Shown: positions 30,001 to 38,384 of the stretch, in pieces
Layout of the letters: every line of letters begins with the position of its first letter
Position numbering within the stretch: the first letter of the stretch is position 1
Assembly: GCA_019116805.1 (NCBI GenBank)
Contig: DXAV01000041.1
Location: forward strand, 1-64,000
Direction of reading: 5' to 3'
Origin: Candidatus Bacteroides merdavium
GTDB lineage: Bacteria > Bacteroidota > Bacteroidia > Bacteroidales > Bacteroidaceae
DNA: 64,000 nucleotides
Notes under the pieces: model-generated
The model's database searches: none
Seen by the model: only the letters and a program-made list of their open reading frames with translations
What the model was told of the DNA's origin: nothing
Made by a program: the position numbers and the translations under genes

Positions 30001-30041
30001 TGTAATAATGTCCACCTCTTTTTTAATTGTACATTCAGCAT
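27024..30041 (-). CDS. SusC/RagA TonB-linked outer-membrane protein (no STN domain)
   Basis: [51 protein letters not shown]. Confidence 0.95.
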   Translation of the reverse strand: [1005 protein letters not shown]

Positions 30042-30119
30042 AAAATTAGATTTTAGTTTGGTGAATTATTTATTTGTCTGTACACTATAGTTTATAATGT
30101 TTTATGTTAATTTGCGGTG

Positions 30120-30154
30120 CAAAGGTACTTGTGATGTATTACATTAATGTGACA
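30120..30154 (-). promoter_or_regulatory. susC promoter -7 (TACCTTTG) with overlapping palindromes
   Basis: CAAAGGTA 30120-30127; ATGTATTACAT 30134-30144 and ACATTAATGT 30141-30150 where a -33 box would lie. Confidence 0.5.
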
Positions 30155-30705
30155 GATTTGTTACGAGAAATTGTAATTTGTTGATAGCCAGATTGTTAAG
30201 GCGAATTGTTTTCCCTTCTTGCAAGTGCTTTTAGATGAAATTACTTGCAAAAAGATTGGCAAGTGGAAATATTCGTCTATATGAGCGAATATTCTTTTGC
30301 GTGTGTAAGTGTTCATACTTGTTTTCATAGACTTTTCAGGTTTTGGGCAAAGCTACAATCTTTGGGAATATTGTGGGGGGAATTTTGTACAAAACAGGTG
30401 GAATATAGTAAATGGTTTTTCCTCTTTGTCGGTGCCTCAAATATTAATTGTCTGAAATACACTTATTTGTTGCGAAACCAATTTTGCATGGTGAGAATTT
30501 AGTTTTGCACTTATGGAGTATCGTCTTTTCTTTTATTCCTCTATTCGAAATCATTTCCGTGTAGGGGAAGGCATGAAAACGCTTGGGAGATATTCTATTT
30601 TGTCAATTTAGGTTGGCTTGGATGAGTCGTAAGAAGCATAGATTTAACGGTCGTAAACAAGTACATGCTGATCAAGTGTAAAATGTTACTTTGGATTGCT
30701 CCATG

Positions 30706-31392
30706 TCATAAATTGCCTTCATCGTTGAAGCTGTAGTAGCGTCCGTCAGTTACAATGAGATGGTCAACGAGCCGGATATTCATGGTTTGCGCGGCCTGCT
30801 GTACGACTTGGGTCAGGCGGATGTCGTCGTTGCTGGGGCGTGTGTTGCCCGAGGGGTGGTTATGTATCAGGGCGATTTGTGTGGCTCGTTGGAGTAATGC
30901 TTCGCGCAGGATGGCTCTTACATCGGCAGTGGTTTGGTCAATACCTCCACGGCTGATGCGTACTTTGTCTATGACTTTCCCGGCCTGATTGAGCAGCAAT
31001 ACCCAAAATTCTTCGGTAGGCAGGTCGCAAAGCAGGGGGTGGAACAGATTGTAGATGTCGGTTGATGCCTTGATGATGAGGCGTTCTCCTTGGGCTTGCA
31101 GGCTACGCCTTTTGCCTAGCTCAAGAGCAGCCATGACAGTGATGCTTTTGGCAGGACCCATACCTTTGAAGCGGGCAAAGTCACGAACTTCCCATTTGGC
31201 CAGTTGATTCAGGTTGTTGTCGCATGCCGACAGAATGCGTTGCATAAGGGTTACGGCACTTTCGTCTGTATTGCCGGAGCCGATCAGAATGCCTAGTAGT
31301 TCGGCATCGGTCAGCGTTTCAGCTCCTTTTTGCATCATTTTCTCACGAGGACGATCGGATTCGGCCAGTTGTTTGATGGTGAGTTTGTTCAT
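30706..31392 (-). CDS. radC: RadC/JAB domain protein
   Basis: ALIHNHPSGNTRPSNDDIRLT JAB motif; UPF0758 N-terminal HhH region. Confidence 0.93.
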   Translation of the reverse strand: MNKLTIKQLAESDRPREKMMQKGAETLTDAELLGILIGSGNTDESAVTLMQRILSACDNNLNQLAKWEVRDFARFKGMGPAKSITVMAALELGKRRSLQAQGERLIIKASTDIYNLFHPLLCDLPTEEFWVLLLNQAGKVIDKVRISRGGIDQTTADVRAILREALLQRATQIALIHNHPSGNTRPSNDDIRLTQVVQQAAQTMNIRLVDHLIVTDGRYYSFNDEGNL

Positions 31393-31457
31393 GATAATAG
31401 TGGTTAGCGGTGAGTGGCTGGTGTACTGATTGTTCACCATTCACTTATCATTGCTTT

Positions 31458-32447
31458 TTATTTATAAAAATTCTTTTTGAAAGCTTCAAATTCTCCTTTC
31501 CGCCAAACGCAACGGTTCCACCATGCGCGCCAGAATCCTGTCCCGTAGCCGATAAGCTGGATGTAGGAGGCTGCAATGGAATAGAGTCCGATGCGAAAGC
31601 TCCCGTTTTTTGCGGTGGAATCGATGAAGATGAGCAATGCGTAGGCCAAAAGGGGCAGCAGTGCATAGGGGCAGAAAATCCCACCGATGAGCAACAGAAC
31701 GGTTCCCAATGTGAACAGGGCCGGGAGCAGATGAACCAGCTTCAGCGATTCAGGATATTTTTTATAGAGATTGATGCGTGCAATACCAGAATTATGTACC
31801 TGTTTGAAGAACTTTTTCAGGTCGGTGCGGCGTTTGTGATACACCCATGCGCCTGGAAAGAGACGGCAGCGATAGCCTGCTTTGAAGATACGGATACTGA
31901 AATCAATGTCTTCGCCAAAACGCATCTTTGAGAAACCTCCCAAAGCCTGATAGACACTGCATCGCACACCCATGTTGAAGCTGCGGGGATAGAACTTGTC
32001 CATCTTCTTTTTGCCTCCACGAATGCCACCGGTGGTGAAGAATGAGGTCATGGAGTAGTTGATGGCCTTTTGGATGTCGCTGAATGACTCGTGGGCACGG
32101 TCGGGGCCTCCAAAAGCGTCGGCAGGGCGGGTTTGCAGCTCCTTTTCCACGGCTTCAAAGTAATCTGGGGGCAGGATACAGTCAGAATCTAATATAATAA
32201 GGTACTCCCCTTGGCTGCGTTCGGCGCCGTAGTTGCGTGTCTGTCCGGGGCCAGAGTTGGGTTTGTTGTAGTAGTGGATGTCCAGCTGGTCGCTGTACTT
32301 CTCCACGACTTCCCGACAGGGGATGGACGAACCGTCTTCTACTACCACTACCTCAAAATCTTTGAGAGTTTGCAGGGTGAGGCTCTGTAGCAGTTCGTCC
32401 ACTTCGTCGGGGCGATTAAAAACGGGGATGATAACCGAATACTTCAT
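31458..32447 (-). CDS. Family 2 glycosyltransferase
   Basis: MKYSVIIPVFNRPDEVDELLQSL; LDSDC (DxD-type); C-terminal TM helices. Confidence 0.9.
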   Translation of the reverse strand: MKYSVIIPVFNRPDEVDELLQSLTLQTLKDFEVVVVEDGSSIPCREVVEKYSDQLDIHYYNKPNSGPGQTRNYGAERSQGEYLIILDSDCILPPDYFEAVEKELQTRPADAFGGPDRAHESFSDIQKAINYSMTSFFTTGGIRGGKKKMDKFYPRSFNMGVRCSVYQALGGFSKMRFGEDIDFSIRIFKAGYRCRLFPGAWVYHKRRTDLKKFFKQVHNSGIARINLYKKYPESLKLVHLLPALFTLGTVLLLIGGIFCPYALLPLLAYALLIFIDSTAKNGSFRIGLYSIAASYIQLIGYGTGFWRAWWNRCVWRKGEFEAFKKNFYK

Positions 32448-32575
32448 GATGAATAATGATGTTTCTTGGACAAAGATAATTTTTTCCTTTGGATAAGTAT
32501 GGAAGGTTGCAGATAAATCTTTATTTTTGTTCAAATTGTTTTAATGTACAGAATGAGTTAACACTTTATTATTAT

Positions 32576-34609
32576 ATGAAGCGCTTATTTCTATTATTCG
32601 GTTTGTTGTTGTTTACTGGTGTTTTGTCGGCTGAGCGAAAAGATTTATTGATTAATGATCATTGGATGTTCCGTTTCAGTCATCAGGTACAGAGGGGCAG
32701 TGCACAGCTGGTGCATTTACCTCATACATGGAATGCGTTGGATACTGATGCCTGTTCAGATTATTATCGGGGGATGGGAGTTTATACAAAAGAATTGTGG
32801 ATAGATCCTAACTGGCGGGGCAAGCGTTTGTTTTTGCGTTTTGAGGGCGCCAATACTGTCACCAATGTCTTTGTGAATGATTTCCATGTGGGTGAACATC
32901 GGGGCGGATACGGGGCGTTCGTGTTCGAGATAACTGATAAAGTCCGCTATGGTGAAAAGAATAAGCTGCTTGTCAGTGTGAACAATGCGCTTCAATTGGA
33001 TGTAATGCCCTTGCTGGGCGATTTTAATTTCTATGGAGGTATTTATCGGGATGTTCATCTGGTAGTGACTGATCAAGTGAACATATCTTTGACTGATTAT
33101 GCTTCTCCGGGTGTATATCTCATTCAGGAAAAGGTGAGCGATAAACAGGCGGATGTGCGAGCTAAAGTATGCCTGTCCAACTCAACAACGTCTGTTGAGA
33201 GCCGCCAGCTTTCCTTGAAAATCTATGGAGAAAACAACCGTGTCGTTTGGGAGCAGAAACGTGATTTGACCGTGGCGCCCGGTGAGAGTGTTGTATCGGT
33301 AGATGTTCTGCTGGACAATCCTCGTTTATGGAACGGGCGTAAGGATCCGTTTCTGTATCGGGTGGAGGTCGCGCTGCTTAAGGAAGGGCAGGTGACCGAC
33401 CGTGTTTGTCAGCCTTTGGGACTGCGCTACTATCACGTGGATGCTGAGAAAGGTTTTTTCCTGAATGGAGAGCATTTGAAGTTGCAGGGAGTGTGCCGCC
33501 ATCAGGAGCGTAATGAGGTGGGCAACGCTTTGCGTAAAGTACATCATGAAGAAGACGCGGCTATCATGGCTGAGATGGGAGTCAATGCCGTACGCCTGGC
33601 CCACTATCCACAAGCGGCTTATATGTATGATCTCATGGACCGTTATGGTATAGTGACGTGGGCCGAGATTCCTTTTGTGGGGCCCGGTGGATATCTGGAT
33701 AGGGGATTTGTCAATCAGGAGAGTTTTCGGGCAAACGGTCGTGAACAGCTGAAAGAACTTATCCGGCAGCATTTCAACCATCCTTCCATTTGTTTTTGGG
33801 GATTGTTTAACGAACTGAAAACTTATGGAGATAATCCAACGGAGTATATTCGCGAACTCAACGAACTGGCTCAGCAGGAGGATCCTACCCGACTGACTAC
33901 AGCGGCAAGCAACATATCGGCCAAAGACCCCATTGGCATGATTACCGATGTGATAGCCTGGAATCAGTATTTTGGCTGGTATGGTGGCGAGCCGTCGGAT
34001 ATGGGCAAGTTTCTGGACGATACCCATAGAGCTTTCCCGCAGCTGAAAATAGCTATCAGTGAATATGGGGCCGGTGCCAGCATCTGGCATCAGCAGGACA
34101 GCATCGTCAAAGGTTTGCCTTCCGGTTATTGGCATCCTGAGAATTATCAGACCTATTACCACATGGAAAACTGGAAAGCCTTGGCCGAACGTCCTTTCGT
34201 ATGGGGCTCGTTTGTGTGGAATATGTTTGATTTTGGGGCAGCCCACCGTACGGAAGGTGACCGTCCGGGCGTGAATGACAAAGGGTTGGTGACCCGCGAC
34301 CGTAAAGTGCGTAAGGATGCTTTCTATTTCTATAAGGCTAACTGGAACCATGAAGATGCTATGGTCTATATAGCCAACCGTCGCCACACCGAACGTACCA
34401 AGCTTCAAACATCGGTTATGGTCTTTACCAATATGCCTGAAGCAGAATTGTTTGTCAATGGTGTCAGTATGGGTACATGCAAGGCCGATGCGTATGCTAC
34501 TTGTCAGTGGTCGGATGTTCGTCTGGCTCCGGGCAAGAATGTCGTGGAAGTATATGCCGGTAAGGGTAAGAAGATGCAGACCGACCGGGTGGTTTGGAAT
34601 GTACGTTGA
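32576..34609 (+). CDS. GH2 beta-galactosidase-like glycosidase
   Basis: GH2 sandwich and TIM barrel; LQGVCRHQERNEVG, HFNHPSICFWGLFNE. Confidence 0.92.
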   Translation: MKRLFLLFGLLLFTGVLSAERKDLLINDHWMFRFSHQVQRGSAQLVHLPHTWNALDTDACSDYYRGMGVYTKELWIDPNWRGKRLFLRFEGANTVTNVFVNDFHVGEHRGGYGAFVFEITDKVRYGEKNKLLVSVNNALQLDVMPLLGDFNFYGGIYRDVHLVVTDQVNISLTDYASPGVYLIQEKVSDKQADVRAKVCLSNSTTSVESRQLSLKIYGENNRVVWEQKRDLTVAPGESVVSVDVLLDNPRLWNGRKDPFLYRVEVALLKEGQVTDRVCQPLGLRYYHVDAEKGFFLNGEHLKLQGVCRHQERNEVGNALRKVHHEEDAAIMAEMGVNAVRLAHYPQAAYMYDLMDRYGIVTWAEIPFVGPGGYLDRGFVNQESFRANGREQLKELIRQHFNHPSICFWGLFNELKTYGDNPTEYIRELNELAQQEDPTRLTTAASNISAKDPIGMITDVIAWNQYFGWYGGEPSDMGKFLDDTHRAFPQLKIAISEYGAGASIWHQQDSIVKGLPSGYWHPENYQTYYHMENWKALAERPFVWGSFVWNMFDFGAAHRTEGDRPGVNDKGLVTRDRKVRKDAFYFYKANWNHEDAMVYIANRRHTERTKLQTSVMVFTNMPEAELFVNGVSMGTCKADAYATCQWSDVRLAPGKNVVEVYAGKGKKMQTDRVVWNVR

Positions 34610-34681
34610 ATGCCTTGATATTGGGGTATGCTATATGAAAAGGATACTAATCGCTTGTTGCAGATGTTGCGAATGGAGGAA

Positions 34682-34720
34682 TAAAAAAATCCCGCATTCT
34701 TTATAGGAAGGAATGCGGGA
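34682..34720 (-). terminator. Intrinsic terminator downstream of efp
   Basis: CCCGCATTC/GAATGCGGG stem with A-run on + (T-run on -). Confidence 0.8.
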
Positions 34721-34747
34721 AGCATATATATGAAGGTTTGTTTGTCC

Positions 34748-35314
34748 TTAAGCCTTTACACGTCCTACGTATGATCCGTCGCGTGTGTCGATTTCAATCG
34801 TTTCGCCTTCGTTGATGAAGAGGGGAACACGAACGGTAGCACCTGACTCAACGGTAGCGGGCTTCAGTGTGTTGGTGGCAGTGTCGCCCTTCAGACCCGG
34901 TTCCGTATAGGTAACCTTCATCTGAACCTTGATAGGCATGTCAGCGTAGAGTACGGTTTCGGTAGAAGCGTCGGACACTACATCCACTACCTGGCCTTCG
35001 AGCAGGAAGTCAACGCCGTTGATCAGGTCGTGGGCGATGGGAATTTGGTCGAATGTTTCCTGGTTCATGAACATGTAGTCTTCGCCTTCCTGATAGAGGT
35101 ACTGGTAGGGGCGGCGTTCCACACGTACGTCTTCCAGCTTCTCACCGATGTTGAAGCGGCGCTCCAGTACGTAGCCGTTCACTACGTCTTTCAGTTTGGT
35201 ACGCATGAAGGTGTTACCTTTTCCCGGCTTTACATGCAGGAAGTCGATGCAGAAATACAGCTTGCCGTCCATGCGGATGCAAGTTCCGATTTTAATGTCT
35301 TGGGCATTAATCAT
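34748..35314 (-). CDS. efp: Elongation factor P
   Basis: 188 aa EF-P with [19 protein letters not shown]. Confidence 0.97.
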   Translation of the reverse strand: MINAQDIKIGTCIRMDGKLYFCIDFLHVKPGKGNTFMRTKLKDVVNGYVLERRFNIGEKLEDVRVERRPYQYLYQEGEDYMFMNQETFDQIPIAHDLINGVDFLLEGQVVDVVSDASTETVLYADMPIKVQMKVTYTEPGLKGDTATNTLKPATVESGATVRVPLFINEGETIEIDTRDGSYVGRVKA

Positions 35315-35373
35315 AACTATCTTCTTTTATTTTATGTGTTATTAATGAGTCTTTTCTCGTACGAAATGCGGTG

Positions 35374-35405
35374 CAAAAGTAATGGAAATCGGTAAAAAAC
35401 ACAAA
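35374..35405 (-). promoter_or_regulatory. efp promoter TTTG-N20-TACTTTTG
   Basis: Exact match to Bacteroides -33/-7 spacing on the minus strand. Confidence 0.75.
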
Positions 35406-35506
35406 ACTTTTGAGAGAAAATGAGTTATCTCTTGGTTTATTTGAAAAAACTCCCTATTTTTGCAGCCCGAATTCGTGAGAATAATAATGTAAAACAAGAT
35501 ACAGCG

Positions 35507-35668
35507 ATGAAAAGAACATTTCAACCCTCTAACAGAAAGAGAAAAAACAAACACGGTTTCCGTGAGAGAATGGCTACAGCCAATGGCCGCAGAGTATTGG
35601 CAGCACGTCGTGCCAAAGGCCGCAAGAAACTGACAGTTTCTGACGAATACAACGGAGTGAAGGCATAA
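35507..35668 (+). CDS. rpmH: 50S ribosomal protein L34
   Basis: [47 protein letters not shown]. Confidence 0.98.
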   Translation: MKRTFQPSNRKRKNKHGFRERMATANGRRVLAARRAKGRKKLTVSDEYNGVKA

Positions 35669-35691
35669 GGCTATATCCTTGTAAAAGAAAT

Positions 35692-35727
35692 AAAGCTCCG
35701 CAGATATCCCGGTATCTGCGGAGCTTT
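35692..35727 (+). terminator. Intrinsic terminator after rpmH
   Basis: AAAGCTCCGCAGATA-tcccgg-TATCTGCGGAGCTTTT. Confidence 0.9.
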
Positions 35728-35826
35728 TCTGTTTCTATATCCGTCTTTCGGGTGGGCTCATTCGGTTGCCAAAGGTGTCGTTCTTTTTGGGGGCTTCTCG
35801 CCTGTCCGATGAGGCTTTCCTCACGG

Positions 35827-35936
35827 CTTTCCCTCAGCCGGTGAAAACCTTTCCCCTTTAAAGGGAAAGTCTTTCCCTTTGAAAGGGAAGATCTTTCTCT
35901 CGGTGAGGGAAAACTTTTCCCACTTTGCGAGAAAGG
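35827..35936. repeat. Five tandem 22-bp quasi-palindromic units (CTTTCCC...GGGAAAG)
   Basis: CTTTCCCTCAGCCGGTGAAAAC / CTTTCCCCTTTAAAGGGAAAGT / CTTTCCCTTTGAAAGGGAAGAT / CTTTCTCTCGGTGAGGGAAAAC / TTTTCCCACTTTGCGAGAAAGG. Confidence 0.85.
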
Positions 35937-35960
35937 GGTAGAAACTCTTTCTGCTGATAA

Positions 35961-36410
35961 TCAAGACTCTGTGTCGTAGCGGTAAATGTACTCGTCGTAC
36001 ACCGGCTCTGCGTCGATGCCGCGTTCGAGGAAGAATTGTCGTATCTGTTCCTGCTGCCGGGGTGTTATCAGTCGCTCGCCGTGCTTGATGCGGTAGTAAG
36101 GATTCTTGCCGAAGTAATCGTAGATTTTCCGCTTGAGCCATACGGCGTCTTTGTAGCTGAAGGTCTGTAGCTGTGCCAGCAGTGACTCGATGCCGCGTGC
36201 GAAACGTTTCTTGTCGGCGGGGCTGAAGTGCGGGCAGTCTCGTCCGGCCAGGCCGCGCGACACGGCGGGCGAGAGGATGCGGATATAGGTGAGGCTGGAG
36301 GGCAGGCCTTCCATCAGGGCGTGGCGCAAGCATTGTGCGGCCAGGGGACAGTCGGCCTGCGTGCAGAATGCGTAATACTTGGACAGTTGGGTGTAATCAA
36401 AATCGAGCAT
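35961..36410 (-). CDS. DUF6078 family protein
   Basis: Cysteine-containing N-terminus (YAFCTQADCPLAAQCLRH) typical of this Bacteroides family. Confidence 0.7.
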   Translation of the reverse strand: MLDFDYTQLSKYYAFCTQADCPLAAQCLRHALMEGLPSSLTYIRILSPAVSRGLAGRDCPHFSPADKKRFARGIESLLAQLQTFSYKDAVWLKRKIYDYFGKNPYYRIKHGERLITPRQQEQIRQFFLERGIDAEPVYDEYIYRYDTES

Positions 36411-36522
36411 AAGGTTGTCGTTTTTTAATTATAGGTTCACACAGGCAAAGGTAAGATTTTTTGCAAGATAGGAGGCGTTTCGGTAAAAAAAAAACAAGCA
36501 AGCTTGTTTTTCTGCTTTCAAC

Positions 36523-36618
36523 TTTCACTATCTTTTGATAAAATAGGATGCGGTTCGGCAGAAATAATTGAAAATTATATTTTCATTTGTTTCTGCGCTC
36601 ACCTTTCGCTATCTTTGC
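36523..36618 (+). repeat. ~96-bp promoter-bearing module, copy A
   Basis: 38/42 identity at one end and 21/21 at the other versus reverse complement of 45142-45239. Confidence 0.85.
36586..36617 (+). promoter_or_regulatory. Promoter TTTG-N20-TATCTTTG
   Basis: Exact consensus 5' of the PASTA gene (ATG 36636). Confidence 0.85.
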
Positions 36619-36635
36619 CCGAAAAAGCGAAGGTT

Positions 36636-37295
36636 ATGACTATAAAAGAATTCTTTTCTTTCCGGAAAAACAGACTTTTCTGGTGGAACATCATAGCTAT
36701 GGTGGTTGTGGCGGCCGGAATAATATTCGGTGTGCTGAAGGCCTTGGATGTATATACCCGTCATGGAGAAGCCGTCGTTGTGCCCGATGTAAAAGGCTTG
36801 AGCCTGTCCGAAGCACAAAAAATGTTTGCTGACCGAGGATTGGCGTGTGTGGTGGCTGACTCGAATTATGTGAAAACACTTCCTGCCGGTTGCATACTTG
36901 ATTATACCCCCGGAGTGGGGCAGCGTGTGAAAGAAGGACGCTTGATTTACTTGACAATCAATACCTTGAATGTGCCGTTGCAAGAGGTTCCTGACGTGGC
37001 CGACAACAGTTCCGTGCGTCAGGCCGAAGCCCGTCTGCTGGCAGCAGGTTTTCGTCTGACGAGTAATGACTCCATTCCTGGTGAAAAGGACTGGGTGTAT
37101 GCTGTGAAATATCGTGGCGACTCTTTGGGTATAGGAGCCAAAGTGCCGGTAGGAGCCGTGTTGACACTGGTTATTGGAAATGGAAAGGAAGTTCCATTAC
37201 CTGCCGACTCATTGGGAATAGAGGTAACCGAGGGATTGTCAACCGACTCTCAACCGGAAGCCGGGCAAACGTTGGATGAAGAAGATTGGTTTTGA
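36636..37295 (+). CDS. Single-pass membrane PASTA-domain protein
   Basis: N-terminal TM; VVVPDVKGLSLSEAQKMFADRGL and VPDVADNSSVRQAEARLLAAGF repeats; no kinase domain. Confidence 0.9.
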   Translation: MTIKEFFSFRKNRLFWWNIIAMVVVAAGIIFGVLKALDVYTRHGEAVVVPDVKGLSLSEAQKMFADRGLACVVADSNYVKTLPAGCILDYTPGVGQRVKEGRLIYLTINTLNVPLQEVPDVADNSSVRQAEARLLAAGFRLTSNDSIPGEKDWVYAVKYRGDSLGIGAKVPVGAVLTLVIGNGKEVPLPADSLGIEVTEGLSTDSQPEAGQTLDEEDWF

Positions 37296-37301
37296 CGGAT
37301 T

Positions 37302-38384
37302 ATGATGGAAGAAGATCTGGATATTGACATTGATGATATAGAAAACGATTGTCCCGACGACGTGGAGCCGGTGGGCGACGAGGCCCAGCTCTACGAACAC
37401 TTCCGCGTGGTGGTGGACAAGGGGCAGGAGATGGTGCGCGTGGACAAGTATCTTTTTGACCGCATCACCAACTCCTCGCGCAACCGCATCCAGAAGGCGG
37501 CCGACGCGGGCTTTGTCATGGCCAATGGCAAGCCCGTGAAAAGCAGCTATAAGGTAAAGCCGTTCGATGTGATAACGGTGATGATGGACCGCCCCCGCTA
37601 CGACAACGAAGTGGTGCCCGAAGACATCCCGCTGAACGTGGTCTATGAGGACGACTACGTGATGGTGGTCAACAAACCCGCCGGACTGGTGGTGCATCCG
37701 GGCCATGGCAACTGGCACGGCACGCTGGTGAACGCCATCGCGTGGCACCTGAAGGACACCAAGGGCTACGATGCCAACGACCCGCACCTGGGGCTGGTGC
37801 ACCGCATCGACAAGGATACCTCCGGCCTGCTGGTCATTGCCAAGACGGCCGACGCCAAGACCAACCTGGGCTGGCAGTTCTTCCACAAGACCACCAAGCG
37901 CCGTTATCGGGCCCTGGTGTGGGGTAACGTGGAGCAGGACGAGGGGACGATTGTGGGCAACATCGGCCGCAATCCCAAGGACCGCCTCCAGATGGCTGTC
38001 CTGCCCGAGGGCGAAGGCAAGCATGCCGTGACCCACTACCGCGTGTTGGAACGCTTCGGCTACGTCACGCTCGTCGAGTGCATCCTTGAGACGGGGCGCA
38101 CGCACCAGATACGTGTGCACATGAAACACATCGGCCACGTGCTCTTCAACGACGAACGCTACGGCGGCCACGAAATTCTGAAAGGTACACATTTTGCCAA
38201 ATACAAACAATTTGTAAACAACTGCTTTGACATCTGCCCGCGTCAGGCGCTCCACGCCATGACGCTGGGCTTTGTCCATCCCGTCACCGGCGAGGAAATG
38301 TACTTCACTTCCGAACTGCCCGACGACATGACGAACCTCATCGGCAAATGGAGAAGCTACATCAGTAACAGAGAATTGGAATGA
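37302..38384 (+). CDS. rluD: RluA/RluD family 23S rRNA pseudouridine synthase
   Basis: S4 domain; LGLVHRIDKDTSGLLVIAKT; ETGRTHQIRVHMKHIGHVLFND. Confidence 0.95.
   Translation: MMEEDLDIDIDDIENDCPDDVEPVGDEAQLYEHFRVVVDKGQEMVRVDKYLFDRITNSSRNRIQKAADAGFVMANGKPVKSSYKVKPFDVITVMMDRPRYDNEVVPEDIPLNVVYEDDYVMVVNKPAGLVVHPGHGNWHGTLVNAIAWHLKDTKGYDANDPHLGLVHRIDKDTSGLLVIAKTADAKTNLGWQFFHKTTKRRYRALVWGNVEQDEGTIVGNIGRNPKDRLQMAVLPEGEGKHAVTHYRVLERFGYVTLVECILETGRTHQIRVHMKHIGHVLFNDERYGGHEILKGTHFAKYKQFVNNCFDICPRQALHAMTLGFVHPVTGEEMYFTSELPDDMTNLIGKWRSYISNRELE

Noticed and set aside
30245-30502. 85-aa plus-strand ORF in the susC-radC gap
   Set aside because: AT-rich intergenic composition, cysteine/aromatic-rich random-looking product, no homology pattern
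33326-34408. 360-aa minus-strand ORF
   Set aside because: Antisense shadow of the GH2 gene
35827-35936. CRISPR array
   Set aside because: Units are directly tandem without unique spacers, are degenerate, and no cas genes are nearby
35821-36333. 170-aa ORF with FPFKGKDFPFKGERF repeats
   Set aside because: Frame-shifted overlap of DUF6078 read into the 22-bp DNA repeat; the repeated peptide is a by-product of the array
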